Assembly: GCA_934045075.1 (NCBI GenBank)
Contig: OW203727.1
Location: 23,449,311-23,513,310 of the forward strand
From: Yponomeuta sedellus
Lineage: Eukaryota; Arthropoda; Insecta; Lepidoptera; Yponomeutidae
Length of the DNA stretch: 64,000 nucleotides
Reading direction: 5' to 3'
The translations under genes were made by a program, and so were the position numbers. The first letter of the stretch is position 1, and the number at the start of each line of letters is the position of its first letter. This document shows positions 1 to 13,200 of this stretch, in pieces. Under the pieces are notes generated by a model. It saw nothing but the letters and a program-made list of their open reading frames with translations. It was not told where the DNA came from and ran no database searches.

Positions 1-205
1 ACAGGCACATATATATCTAGCTTATGGCCCCACACTAGAATACCCTGTCTCGTGGAAACCAGAAACGACGACATCCAAACATGTAAACATCCAAGACCTG
101 GGGTTTTTCTGTCCCCAGCCGCGGTTCGAACCCAAGACCTCTTGGGCCTTAGACCTCATGGTAGGCAGATGCGGTACCGCTGCGCTAGAGAGGTCGTCTT
201 GTGGT
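1..205 (-). repeat. tRNA-derived SINE (family A), nearly complete
   Basis: Read on the minus strand, the element starts with a tRNA-like head. It has an A-box-like TAGCGCAGCGG and a B-box-like GGTTCGAACC, followed by a body ending in 'tcctagtgtggggcca'-type sequence and a tail of 'tgcctgt'. Related pieces lie at 1560-1620, 2262-2410 and 36961-37290. It is a Pol III-type retroposon, not a functional tRNA gene. Confidence 0.7.
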
Positions 206-214
206 TGGATTTCT

Positions 215-300
215 ATCTATCTATAATACGCCCACATCATCCCATTGCTGGGCATAGGCCTCCTTTTTACTGCGCAATTCCTCACAGTCCTGTACTAATC
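215..300. repeat. LINE 3'-end fragment ('ccattgctgggcataggcc' type)
   Basis: The stretch contains the 'gctgggcataggcctcc' motif found at the 3' ends of many lepidopteran non-LTR elements. Similar pieces occur at 23630-23720 and 27675-27780. Only a fragment is present. Confidence 0.45.
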
Positions 301-344
301 TGATCCATTTCTGACCCGTAACCCTCACGAGGTTTGATTTAAAA

Positions 345-632
345 TTACTTTGCTAAATTCCGCCAAACATCCCACAAGTACCAAGCGGTTAGTTAATGCA
401 CCGCCCTCCCTCCCACTTTTTCAAGCAGAGGCAAGACACGAACACACCATCACCACACCACACACCATCATAAACATCAATACTTGTGTGAGAAAATAGG
501 CGACGCGTTTCGCCTCTACAAGAAGGCATCCTCAGGCTCACAAGTGCACTTGCACTTATGAGAGGGAGGGCGGTACATTAACTAACCGTATGGTGCTTGT
601 GGGATTTTTGGCGGAATTTAGCAAAGTAATAT
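345..632 (-). repeat. Penelope-like element terminal (pLTR-type) repeat in fold-back arrangement
   Basis: The minus strand matches the region downstream of the Penelope ORF at 50400-50605, including 'gggagggagggcggtgcatta' (20 bases or fewer shared) and 'ttggcggaatt'. The two ends (345-412 and 563-632) are inverted copies of one another, with a candidate hammerhead motif between them. Inverted terminal repeats are known in Penelope-like elements. No RT is present here. Confidence 0.6.
502..535 (-). ncRNA. Candidate hammerhead ribozyme motif (Penelope-associated)
   Basis: On the minus strand the core is CTGAGGA, then a GCCTt...AGAGGC hairpin, then GAAAC and a GCGTC cleavage-type triplet. This is the order of the hammerhead core. 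One extra T sits before the stem compared with the textbook form. A second copy at 50427-50460 has the same core but a different loop. Activity is inferred, not shown. Confidence 0.45.
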
Positions 633-932
633 TATATTCTTTTTGTTGCACTAACCCGTGCTGAGAATATAATCATGTGGGTGCAGCGATATCATTCCGA
701 TGTAAAACCTAAATGCAAAGTAGGTACTCGGGGCTGCAAGTGATGCAAATTACTTCAGCCAGATGTCGCTGCCTGTAAATAATACAGAGAATATTGTAAA
801 GAGGTTCGAAATTTCCCCGATGCTGGCACTTGCCCATTAGCTCTGTTAGGAGAGCGCTGGTACGGTTAGCCAGAGGTCGCGGGTTCGTGTCCCGGCATGC
901 ATGGGCGGAATTTTTAGCCTCTAAATAGGTTT
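631..932 (+). repeat. tRNA-like SINE-like element (family T) with target-site duplication
   Basis: This ~300-bp copy is flanked by 'ttagcaaagtaat' (618-630) and 'ttagcaaagtcat' (933-945), a 12/13 match, and it splits a Penelope tail that resumes at 933-1000. Its 5' end is a short hairpin (ATTATATTCT/AGAATATAAT). The tRNA-like module with A and B boxes lies in the 3' part, and the copy ends 'ctaaataggttttt', a Pol III terminator-like T run. Confidence 0.65.
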
Positions 933-1000
933 TTAGCAAAGTCATTTTCACATTTCAATGCTATTATAGATTTCCGCAAAATAACGCCCGGATCCATACA
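933..1000 (+). repeat. Penelope-like element 3' tail, continuation
   Basis: The sequence 'atgctattat' then 'gatttccgcaa' matches the 3' end of the Penelope copy at 50615-50650. It lies immediately upstream of the splice acceptor at 1043-1044 of the host gene. Confidence 0.5.
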
Positions 1001-1044
1001 ATATTGGTTTCATTGATTTGAATGTACGTGTGTTTTTGTTGCAG

Positions 1045-1069
1045 TGCGCCTGCGACGAGGCATGTAGGG
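1045..1069 (+). promoter_or_regulatory. 5'UTR part of first coding exon, with a start-stop uORF (1062-1067)
   Basis: A 3' splice site (ttgttgcag) ends at 1044, so an upstream 5'UTR exon must lie outside what can be identified here. ATGTAG at 1062-1067 is a minimal start-stop upstream ORF ending two bases before the main ATG at 1070. Such elements can reduce initiation at the next ATG; here that is an inference. Confidence 0.5.
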
Positions 1070-1229
1070 ATGGATTGGCGCGGGCGGCTGCCGGTGTCGG
1101 TGTGCCTTCTGCTGGTGGTGGGCGGGGCGCCCAGCGAGGAGCCCGAGGTGCTGCTGGGCGGCGCGCCCCTCGACGACACTGAGGGCGCCCAGCCCGACTA
1201 CTATGACGAGGCGCAGCTTAACATATCAG
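1070..1229 (+). CDS. Exon 1 (coding): signal peptide and acidic linker
   Basis: The exon is GC-rich in an AT-rich background. It encodes 53 residues and ends in phase 1 at TCA G|GTGAGG. The hydrophobic stretch VCLLLVVGG follows a short basic N-terminus, as in a secretory signal. The linker is acidic (DDTEG, DYYDEAQ) and includes NIS. Confidence 0.75.
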
Positions 1230-4200
1230 GTGAGGCGTGGGCGCAAACGCTATGTTAAATCTCTGGTTAAATGAATAAGAAACGCACTCAGAAACGGCAA
1301 TTGAAAGTTAATCTCCGTTAAGTATCGTCTTCTTCTTCTTCTTCTTCTTCAGGCTATATTAGTACACTGCTGGACATAGCCCTCCCCTAATGAGCGCCAT
1401 AGCGCAAGGTTGATGATGGCAGAACCTTTAAGTATGCTGCTGTCCTTTTCTGTTTCATTGGTAATAAGTGAAAGATAATGATATTTAAATAAACAATAAA
1501 TTTAATGGACGTCTCTGAGTGCGGCAGTTAAAGCATTAATAACATAAACATAACATAACATTTACATACAGGCACATACATTGCATCTGGCCCCACACTA
1601 GGATACCCTGTAATCTTTTGTAATGTTGTCAAATAAAGTTATGAAATGATATATTTTATTCCGAAAAACAAATACACATACATCAGTTACAGTGGTCTCC
1701 TTACTAGGCAAGAACCTGAGAGGAGAGTCACTAATTTTAAAAACCTATTTAGAGGCTAAAAATTTCACCCATGCCGGGATTCGAACCCGCAATCTCTGGC
1801 TATCCGTGCCAGCGCTCTACCAATTGAGCCAATGGGCGACTCACGGCATCAGTGAAATTTCTAACCTCTTTACACTATTCTCTGTATTATGTACAGGCAG
1901 CGACATCTGACTTAAGCAAATTGCATCACTTACAGCCCCGACTACCTACTTTGCAGTTAAGTTTTACATCGGAACGATATCACTGTACTCACATGATTAT
2001 ACTATTTTTATTTTTAATGCACTAACCCGTGCTAAGGAAAAAATTTAAAAACCTATTTAAAGGCTAAAAATTTCACCCATGCCATTTTGTTCCTTAGCAC
2101 GGGTTAGTGCATTAAAAATAAAAATAGTATAATCATGTGAGTACAGTGTGTTGCGGATAGCTTATCCGGAACTTTATTTGCAGATTGTGAAACAGGCCCT
2201 AATTGCGGCAAATTCAGTATGTAACGTGCAATTAAATTACTTTAATAGATATTGTATCTGGATATTGAACCCCGGCTGTGGACAAAAAAAAACCCAGGTT
2301 TTGGATGTTTACATATTTGTGATGTCGTTGTTTCTGGTTTCCACGACACAGGGTATCCTAGTGTGGGGCCAGAAGCAATGTATATGCTTGTATGTAAATG
2401 TTATGTGTTAATTAATCGTTAGTGATAATCATTAATCGTAATCGTTAATGTTGATCGAATTGTCTTAATGAAACATGAATTGTAGTTTTATGAAACGGCC
2501 CAGCTGCCAACTGTGTAGGTGTTTTGGTACAAGGGAGTTTTGGTTACCCCTAGACGGGGGCGATTATACGATCGATGCACCAGTGCTCTGGCATGCCGCC
2601 AGCGTCAGCTGACTCTGCAAACACACGCCTAATGAAAACTCTTGCCTCAAAACAATCAAGCCTGTATAATATTGAAAGTTGGCATGATCTTGATTGGCAA
2701 TCTTCTGGCTTGAGATGGAAGCTTGACGTAGCAGTGAGATGTTCTTTTATGTAGCTTATAAACGTTCCATTGCCGGCCACAAACATTCTCTTAGAGAGAG
2801 TATGTGTTTAATTGTCACGCGTGCCGACTGAGGAGTGACACTTTCAAACGCTGAGGTATTTGAACACCTTGAACACTCGTGTTTCCTCACGATGTTTTCC
2901 TTCACTGAAGTTTTTGTGTAATTTCGTATTCCATGATTATGATTAAACATCAAGATTTATTCATATTATGAGTTATTAAATAAATCATCATTACTCCTGC
3001 CAAGGCCACATCAATTAATATAAGAAATAAAAAAAATATTAAATTACTAGCAGACCCAGCGAACTTACCGAACCGAAAGTACCGCCGTATTTTTCTCTCC
3101 GTAAGAACCATCCTCGTACTTCAAGGAATATTTAAAAAAAAAGAATTAGTGAAATCGGTTCAGCTGTAATCGAGATTTGCGCTTACCAACACATTCAGCA
3201 ATTCATTTTTATATGATAGAGAAGATGCATGAAAAAAATATATAATTGTTACTGTAACCTTTTTTCAAGCCAAACTCTAAGATATTGACTGTGTTGACAT
3301 GGAAACAAGAAACGTGTAACGGCTTCTGTGGCGGTACCTACCTACAAAGTTCTTCAAATTAGTTCTTCAAGTACCTCAAATATTACAAATGCGCAAAGGT
3401 TAATACGTCCTTCATGGGTCATTGTCACATTGTATACGCATCTTTAATAAAATCCCAGAACATATATTAAGCTTGCCTGAAACGCAAGTGCAATAAGAAA
3501 CAAAATAATAATAATAAGTACCTACACAAAATATACTTTCGAAATAAAAGGGACTCGATAAATAATTGAATTTTGTTCCAAAAAAATGTATTACTATAGT
3601 TTCAAATGAAACTGATAAAATTTGATATAAAACGTTTTTTATTTTAAACTTTTACAGTTTAGAAAAAAAAATGTTTAAAGATTAGTACTTACGTCGTCGA
3701 CCAAATGTAGGTGAGGTGATATGAGGGAATGTATTAGCAAAGGGGAAGATAAAAAGTACCCGGAACCGGCGTGCATGCATGCAACCTATAAACGTTGATG
3801 AAGGGAAAGTGATCTGTCATCTTGGCAAGTGGCAGTTTTCCCCTCTGGGATACAGGCGTCATGTTATCTTATGTTATGTTGTAGTACTTACCTTTGCAGG
3901 CCAGTGTACATTGTGAGTTTTATGCACAAAATATAATCAGGAATCTAAAACACAACCGTATCTAAAATCTTAGAAGACAAAGTCAATAAAATCGGCCGCA
4001 CGAAAGTTGGTCAGAACTAAAACCTAACAATTAGTACAAATGCGGTAGTCCACTCAAATTAGTAATTCTGGTTACTAGGCCGTCCTTGACCCATAGATAC
4101 TTTACTTAAATACTGGGCCTTATTCTGCTAGCTAAACACGCGTCCAGAGAAAATAACCGACTCCAACATAGATAGATAGATAAGACATTTATTTAACGGC

Positions 4201-7200
4201 ACAATACTTTAAAACATAACATAGGCATACATCAACATCAAATATAAAGGAAATAACATAAAGGAAAAATAGTATATCTTGGAGCCCTACGTCACTGAGC
4301 GGAGCCGCGCCCCCCGCAGGCCAATGTTAGCTCAGGGTCTTGATTTCGAGATAAATAAGCAAGTGGACTGTATATAAATTGATGGTTTAAAGGGAAATAA
4401 AAGAGAATTCAAAAATATTGTGTATCGGCACGTTGGTGAGATGGTGTGAAGTGCAAAGATAAGTAAGTGCATAGATAAGTAGATATATGGTGAAGTGCCG
4501 CGGCGCTGTCCGCCGCCGACCCGCTTGGAAGTCAGCCGGCCGGTTTTGGCCTGCGGTGCGCGGAGCTCCGCTCAGTGACATAGGGCTCCAACATTATATG
4601 TGTGTGTAGAGTGTATGTAGAAGTGTAGTGTAGTGTCTGTAACTGTGTAACCGGTGTGTTAAAAAACTTAGGAAATATATATCGAAGGCACTTTCCTCAC
4701 AGTCGGTGTTTTGCCGGTGAAATCTGCGGCACAGCTGAGAGCTATCTACCCACTAAGATGATACATAATACCACAACTCTCGTCCATGAATCCCGATATA
4801 CAAAATAGAAAAAACAACGTTTGATTTCGTGGCCACGCTATCATATGGCGCGCAGGAAACCCATTTCCTGAACAAAAACATAATTATGCAATTCCGCCAC
4901 CCAAATTATCGCTTCATTGGAATTTCTCAGTAACGCGTACAAATAAAGACTTTCTTTCAAAACCTTGAATTGACACTGAAATTTCACTGATGCCGTGAGT
5001 CGCCCATTGGCTCAATTGGTAGAGCGCTGGCACGGATAGCCAGAGGTTGCGGGTTCGAATCCCGGCATGGGTGAAATTTTTAGCCTCTAAATAGGTTTTT
5101 AAACTTGAATTGACAATCAAAGGTACGAAATCCAAAGTAAACCTTGAATTGAAGATCTACGAAATAGGGCCTGCAAATTGTACCTGACGTCAAGCATTTG
5201 TACGTCCCTACTGCTGGGGCACGGGTCTCTTCCTTCATCGCAGAAGGGTTAGACCACGGGGGCCTTGTCCGGGTTATGAGGAGGATTTTAAGACAGTGGT
5301 GGGCCTTAATGTCAGAATAAAGACGCGCATAATGGATCTGACATTGCTTAACGACTGCCATTACATGACAGCCAGCACCAACGGCTTTACGTGCCTTAGG
5401 AAGCACGAAGACGTATTTGTCTCTACTGCAAAGTAGAGAAAAACAACTCATGAGCTGTTGTTTGCTAAGCGATAATTTGCATTTCCATGGTAGTATCGCA
5501 AGCGGTCTAAGAAAATATTTGTTCGCAGAATTGTGCTCTCCGGCCACCAAAACAAACGGGGATGCGGAGCGGAAGGGAAGCGACCCGCTGAACTAGGCAG
5601 CCATAGATAAGATAGGGTATCGTTTGAACGGTCAGCAAAATGTAATGGTAGCGGTCAGCAATTACATGTTTTCTGATAGCAAATATTGCGCTTTTTATGT
5701 AGCCTTAACCAAACCGGGGGGTTGGTAGCAGCGCCCTCTGCAGTACAATTCCACCGAACTGCGATCCCCAACCCTCATGCCCATCGTGGAGATTATGGGC
5801 ATTACCCCCTATGATATCACAACGTGGCACTCTTTAGGGGAGGGCTATGTCCAGCAGTGGACTAGTATAGCCTGACGACGATGTAGCCTTATAGGTCGCA
5901 TTGCAGGGCAAACCTTTTATCAGTTAGAGAATATGGGTTTTATTACTTCCCCACGGGGCACGCGTAGTAATGTAAGTAATGTGCAATTTTAGTTAGTAAG
6001 TTGTGGACTTTCCGGATCTACTTACGGGTGTTGTTATATCGGAAGAGTCCGACCAGGTTTCACTCCGATTCGCAGTCTACAATGTGCTGTGCTTACGAAA
6101 GTTTTAGTTTAAAGTTGTCTGGGAGAAATTGCTTTAAGCCAATTGTAACGTGTATCTTTACATGTTTCGTATCGTGTGTTGTGGTGTACTATAAAGAATA
6201 TTCTTACCTTAGCTTATCTTATCTTAGTATAGTGTAATCATCTAAGTAATTGTTAACTTCAAGTGCTGAAGTATGTCAACGCCTCAGGCCCTCAGGTTTC
6301 CTCACGATATTTTTCTTCATTGTTAGCCAGTGGTATTGTATTACTTACTATAATTTTGTAAATGTAAACGTACGAGTATCTCAGAAAACAAAGTCATGTT
6401 CATCAACATCAGTCATCAAATCATGCGTTATATTTTGGTAAGTGTATAACGGTACTATAATATTTCAGAAAACGTGACAAACGTGTACTGTGTGGTGTCG
6501 GCCTAGAGAATAGCACCAACCCAAATTCTTCCCGCGGGTGTCGTAAAAGGCGACTAAGGGATGCAAACCGGAGATGGGCAGCAGCGCCCCCTGCAGTACA
6601 ACACCACCAAACTGCGATCCTCAACCCGCTTGCCCAGCGTGGGGAATGATGGCACAACCTTGCGCTATGGCGCTCATTAGGGGAGGGCTATGTCCAGCAG
6701 TGGACTAATATAGCCTGAAGAAGAAGAAGAAGAAACGTGACAAAAAACGAAACGAAACGCGTGTTTTTAATTCGTATTTTGCAAAGAGTGACAAAGATAA
6801 AAAAGATCAAAGTGGCTGGAAGTGGAAATGGTGCTTTCCCCTTGCAGTGCTTCAACGAATTTTGGTGATCAAATATAATTTTCGGGGGCCATTCAATTGT
6901 TTCCCGATAAGATACAGTGCGGTTAAGTCAGCGGCCGGTGTGCCCTCAATACAGTCCGCGGCAATCTCGTGGGAACGCCTCATTCGGTCTAAATTAATGA
7001 GAGACACAAATTAAACATAAATTAATTTGACTTGTGATTTGTGAGGTTGTATTCCCGGAGCCGAGATTCATATATTTCAATATCACTACCTAGATAACTT
7101 GTAATGTTCATTTTAGTTAGACCTGAGATTTCCGCACTAAGCCTCTTTTTTAAAAACCTATTTAGAGAGAAACCTTTTCACTGGCCACTATTACACAGAT

Positions 7201-10200
7201 AACATATCCTAACAGATATGTTATCTGTGTAATAGCTTCTATTTATCCTATTTAGCTCCATTAATATTCATTAGTCGATGCATGCACGCTCGATACGTAC
7301 TCGTATTTACTTAGCTTGAAAGAATAAATGTTTGGCATGTTAGATGTTTGAAGAATCAGCACGACAACATGTATTTTTGTTGTTTGTTTTTTAATCTTTA
7401 TTTAAGGGTTTGGTCACAAAGTGATCAAGTCACCCAAATAGAATACATTGTGATAATAACAAACCAAAAAAAATCACGAAACAACATTAAACTAATCTTC
7501 TTAACCTAGCCATACACATATAATGATGTGCAACATTCAAAGCATAATTAGCTTGTTTAAAAACCTATTTAGAGGCTAAAAATTTCACCCATGCCGGGAT
7601 TCGAACCCGCAACCTCTGGCTATCCGTACCAGCGCTCTACCAATTTAGCCTCTAAATAGGTTTTTAAATTTGTTCCTTAGCACGGGTTAGTGCATTAAAA
7701 ATAAAAATAGTGTAATAATTAGCTTGGTTCTTACATTTTGGTAATTGTAGAGGTTTTAAAAACCTATTTGGAGGCTAAAAATTCCACTCATGCTGGGATT
7801 CGAACCCGCGACCTCTGGCTATCCGTGCCAGCGCTCTTTCCAACTGAGCTAATGGGCGACTCACCGGCAACAGTGAAATTTCGAACCTCTTTACAATATT
7901 CTCTGTATTGTTATCTTTTTATCAACCCTTGGATGTCCCCACTGCTGGGGCACGGGTCTCTTCCTGCATCGCAGGAAGAGGTTAGGCCATCCACGGGGGC
8001 CAACCAAGTCCGGGTTGGTGGAGGATTGTAAGACAGTGGCTTACAATGCTCGATTAACGCGGTAGTAAAGTTATTCGATTGGATCTGTCAAACTCGCACT
8101 AAGCACTCAGGTACAGGATGGGTGAGCGTCCCGTGACAACCGCTAGTGGCTTTTTTCCGAGCGCTTCCGTGCTTCGCAAGGCACGTTAAGCCGTTGGTGC
8201 CGGCTGTCAGATAATGGCAGTCGTTAAGCCAAAGTCAGAGGCCTTATGGGCGGCTTGATAACTTCTGACAGTAAGGCCCGCCACTGTCTTACAATACTCC
8301 ACCAACCTGGACTTAGCCCCCGTGGTGGAGTATGGCCTAACCTTCCTACGATGCAGGCAGAGACCCGTGCCCCAGCAGTGGGGTTGGTAACGTTTTAACA
8401 AGGGTTGATAATGTTTTAACACCTCCATAACACTCTGGGACGGCGTTCAGATCAAAGCTATTTAATCTGTGGTGGCGATCTGAGTTTTTTCCTCGTAAAA
8501 TATCACCACAGACACTTTTAAACAACGTTTCTTTGACTGTTTTATAGGATTGTGCTTTTACAAATAAGAGCTATGGTCTTTATGTAAACAAATAAACAAT
8601 TTCCAATATTATATATTTAAAAGTATTTTTATGTATAAAAGAAAGATTGATGTTATGGAAGAAAGATTGACGAAACAAATGTATACTTTGAGTGTGAGTG
8701 GAAGGGCTGGTAAGGGACGTCCCAGGCGGACATACATCGACCAAATAGAGGATGTATTAGCAAAGGGAAAGATAAAAAGTACCCGGAACCGGCGTGCGTG
8801 CATGCAACGACTTATGAACGTTGATGAAGCGAATGTGATCTGTCAGGATCGTGGAAGGTGGCAGTTCCTGGTCTCTGACTACCCATCTGGGATACAGCCG
8901 TGATGTTATGTTATGTTGTTGTACTTACTTTTGCAGGCCAGTGTATCTCTCTCTCTCTCCATTCTCTCTCTCTTTGAGAGAAGGCCTGTACGCCGCTGTG
9001 TGGTACTTGGGACGTAGATAGTGTAGCTGCTGATATAAATGAGGAAATGTAGGTACCTACCATTTGTGTAGTTGGTGGGATCGGCGAGGCATTGCGCATT
9101 TTATAGGTTGCCCTACACAATGGGTAGAGACGGCCTTTTGAACCCGTCTCTACCTGCCTATTATCACAAAGCTTTGAAACAAGATATCCTATATTTTGAC
9201 CCAAAAACAATTATTATAATTTACATAAAAATAACGAAGATTACAAAGATCCCCACCTGTTTATTTAAACTTCGCAACCCACTTTAAAAGAGAAGCGCCT
9301 GCTGTTTGGTTCAGGCAACTCTTTGCTAAGACGAATCGCGTAGGCGTTTACAGCACCAATGTTGGGGGGTGGAATAAGACCTACTGCTGAATAAAATTAA
9401 TTACACCTCGTTAAAGATATGATACGAAAGGGTGTAGAGGAAACTTTTGTTGGCCTGAAGATATAAATGAGGGAAAATACCAGGAGTAATGAAATCAAAG
9501 AAGTTGGTTGAGGAAGAAAGATATATTGAATATGGAACACCGTCGTTTATCATCCACACGGCTAAGTTATTTAAGTTCAGTTAATAAGTTCCCGAAATCA
9601 CTAATTTAAGCCCGACAGGCTTATTTGAGGCCTATTCAAACCGAGTGATTGGAATAAATCACTTGAGTTGATAGTCAGATGCAGGATGGCTGACCAACCC
9701 GTGACTAACGCGAGTGACATTTTTTCTGAGCACTTCCGTGCTTCGCAAGGCACGTTAAGCCGTTGGTGCCGGCTGACATATAATGGCAGTCGTTAAGCCA
9801 TGTCAGAAGCTTTATGGGGGTGGCTTCATAACTTCTGACAGTAAGGCCCGCCACTGTCTTACAATCTTCCACCAACCTGGACTTGGCCCTCGTGTTGGAG
9901 TATGGCCTAACCTTTCTGCGATGCAGGGAGAGACCCGGTGCTCCAGCAGTGGGGACAACCAAGGTTTGATATCGAAAGGTCATTTGACAGTACTTCCAGT
10001 TCCACCAACAATTGTAAGTACATGTATGGGTGACCGTCTACGACTAACGCTAGTGGCATTTTTCCGAGCGGTTCCGTGCTTCGCAAGGCAATTACACTTG
10101 TTGTATGCGAGCCCCCCTTTATTTATGTTATTCTGTTGTTTAGTATTTGTTGTTATAGTCGTAACAGAAACACGACTGTGAATATTTCAACTGTCATGGC

Positions 10201-13200
10201 GTAGGACATACAGCCTGGGGAGAGACGGACAGGCGGACAATAGAGTCTCAATTTTAAAAACCTATTTAGAGGCTAAAAATTCCACCCACGCCGGGACTCG
10301 AACCCGCGACCTCAGGCTATCCGTGCCAGCGCTCTTACCAACTGAGCTAATGGGCGACTCACCGGTATCAAGTCGGCATTACTCGGGGCTGCAAGTGATG
10401 CAAATTACTTCAGCCAGATGTCACTGCCTGTACGTAATACAGAGAATGTTGTAAAGAGGTTCGAAATTTCACTGATGCTTCACTATTCTCAGTAATAATG
10501 TCCTGTTTTAAGCTTTGGGTATGGAACCCTAAAATCAAGTCGTCTTAGCCATAATTCTAGGCCATAACAGTTTCTATTAAATATAAGTCTAGAAAGTGGT
10601 GGCTGCTTTTAATCGGATAGATTAGATTAGAACTCTTTATTGTACACACCAGAAAACAAAATACGGATAGGTATGTTATTAAAGAAGATTATTTTTTTAT
10701 AGTGCTTGTTACGAGTAACACATTAGGAAGCCGCTTAAGAGAAGGGTTTGGTAGTTGAAAGCGAGCATAACACAATTTTAAATACATCCTACGTAATTAA
10801 GCACTATCTATTTAAACTTCGTCAAATTCGCCGATTTGAGTTTGCCTGGAAGAAATTTCTATAAGCAATAATTGTCGCCAATTGTATCTTATCTTCTGTA
10901 TCTGCTGTTTCTGTCTCAATTTTTCGGTATACAATAAAGAATATTCTTATCTTAAGTAGGTCAACTTCAGACTTCTTTTCACTGTTAAAAACTGTTAGTA
11001 ACCGTGCTTTTGTACCAATGACGAGATCATAAGGCAGATACGAGTATAGATACGTATCCAGACACCACGAAAGGCGTCTAGTGTCAAGTCTTTTGCCGTT
11101 TGCAAAGGCAGCGCAAAGTCACTCGTATGTATACCTACCTACATTGTTTACTACGACACTCAGTCACAGAATAGAGTTACGCAGAACATTAACTCAATAT
11201 CCCCCGGATCGTTGACTCAATAAACAAAAGTCGAGGATATGCAACTCTGACGTTGATAAACCATAAGCTCTCGTGGCCTAGTCGAACCGAGTGATTGGAA
11301 TCAATCACTTGAGTTAAGCAACAACAGACGCGGTCAGGTGCAGGATGGGTGACCGTCCCGTGACTACCGCTAGTGATTTACTGCTACGTATTTTTCCGAG
11401 CGCTTCCGTGCTTCGCAAGGCACATAAGCCTTTGGTGCCGGCTGTCATGTAATGGCAGGCGTTAAGCCATGTCAGAGGCCTAATGGACGACTTGATAACT
11501 TCTGACAGTAAGGCCCGCCACTGTCTTACAATCCCCCACCAACCCGGACTTGGCCCCCGTGGTGGAGTATGGCCTTACTTTCCTACGATGCAAGAAGAGA
11601 CCCGTGCCTCAGCAGTAGGGACATACATGGGTCTATATCAATTAAACCACAAAATAAACGAAGAAAAGGTGCCATTTTGCATCTTTCTGAAGTCCATTGC
11701 CCTATACGTAAGACTAAAATAAGCCCTACTTAAACACAATATATGAATAACTAAAAGCGGTCGAATCGCTCTAGTAAAACCCGGCCTTTCAGGGAGTCGT
11801 GGTCCGAATCCCGGCACATACCAATTTTCCAAGTTACAACTATCGTACATTTATGAATTTGTAGTACCAATACCCGTGAAGGAAAACATCATGAAGAAAC
11901 CCTAGTATCTGAGATATATTCACATACAGCACTTGTTATATATTAAACGAGTCAAATCGCGATCATTAAGAAATACTAATAAATAAATAATTCTGTAACC
12001 GATAAAACCTGATAAAACCAGCTTGAAAAACTAATTATGTTGTGTCTGTGTCTGTTGTGGTATATTATATTTCTTAATGTATACTGGATAAGGACAATGG
12101 ATAAATGCAATACTAATCTTAGAGTTAACTTGATTATTCTAATTACACTATTTTTATTTTTAATGCACTAACCCGTGCTAAGGAACAAATTTAAAAACCT
12201 ATTTATTATTGTAAGTAGTGCAATTTGCTTAAGTCAGATGTCGCTGCCTGTACGTAATACAGAGAATATTGTAAAGAGGTTCGAAATTTCACTGATGCCG
12301 TGAGTCGCCCATTGGCTCAATTGGTAGAGCGCTGGTACGGATAGCCAGAGGTTGCGGGTTCGAATCCCGGCATGGGTGAAATTTTTAGCCTCTAAATAGG
12401 TTTTTAAATTTGTTCCTTAGCACGGGTTAGTGCATTAAAAATAAAAATAGTGTAATCATGTGGGTACAGTGATATCGTTCCGATGTTAAACCTAACTGCA
12501 AAGTAGGTAGTCGGGGCTGTAAGTAGTGCAATTTGCTTAAGTCAGATGTCGCTGCCTGTACGTAATACAGAGAATATTGTAAAGAGGTTCGAAATTTCAC
12601 TGATGCCGTGAGTCGCCCATTGGCTCAATTGGTAGAGCGCTGGTACGGATAGCCAGAGGTTGCGGGTTCGAATCCCGGCATGGGTGAAATTTTTAGCCTC
12701 TAAATAGGTTTTTAAATTTGTTCCTTAGCACGGGTTAGTGCATTAAAAATAAAAATAGTGTAATCATGTGGGTACAGTGATATCGTTCCGATGTTAAACC
12801 TAACTGCAAAGTAGGTAGTCGGGGCTGTAAGTAGTGCAATTTGCTTAAGTCAGATGTCGCTGCCTGTACGTAATACAGAGAATATTGTAAAGAGGTTCGA
12901 AATTTCACTGATGCCGTGAGTCGCCCATTGGCTCAATTGGTAGAGCGCTGGTACGGATAGCCAGAGGTTGCGGGTTCGAATCCCGGCATGGGTGAAATTT
13001 TTAGCCTCTAAATAGGTTTTTAAAATTGATTATTCTAAACCCTGCTTCTGGTATTATTAAGCATTGAACTGATTTTGGGCTCCATACATATTTATCTAAA
13101 TCATTTTAATGTTAATATGTATAATTTTCGAAATCATTAAATGCCTAAGTCTGCGGAGGAACTACACGAAGTTTAGTATTGTGTAATTTTATTAATTTCC

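Noticed and set aside
5001..5073. tRNA gene(s) within family T
   Set aside because: Stems pair well, but there is an extra base before the acceptor strand, C instead of U at position 33, and the module is always embedded in a repeat. It is a tRNA-derived promoter, not a tRNA gene.
5080..5550. 156-codon minus-strand frame
   Set aside because: It is stitched from a family T end and a family S SINE; no domain and no splice support.
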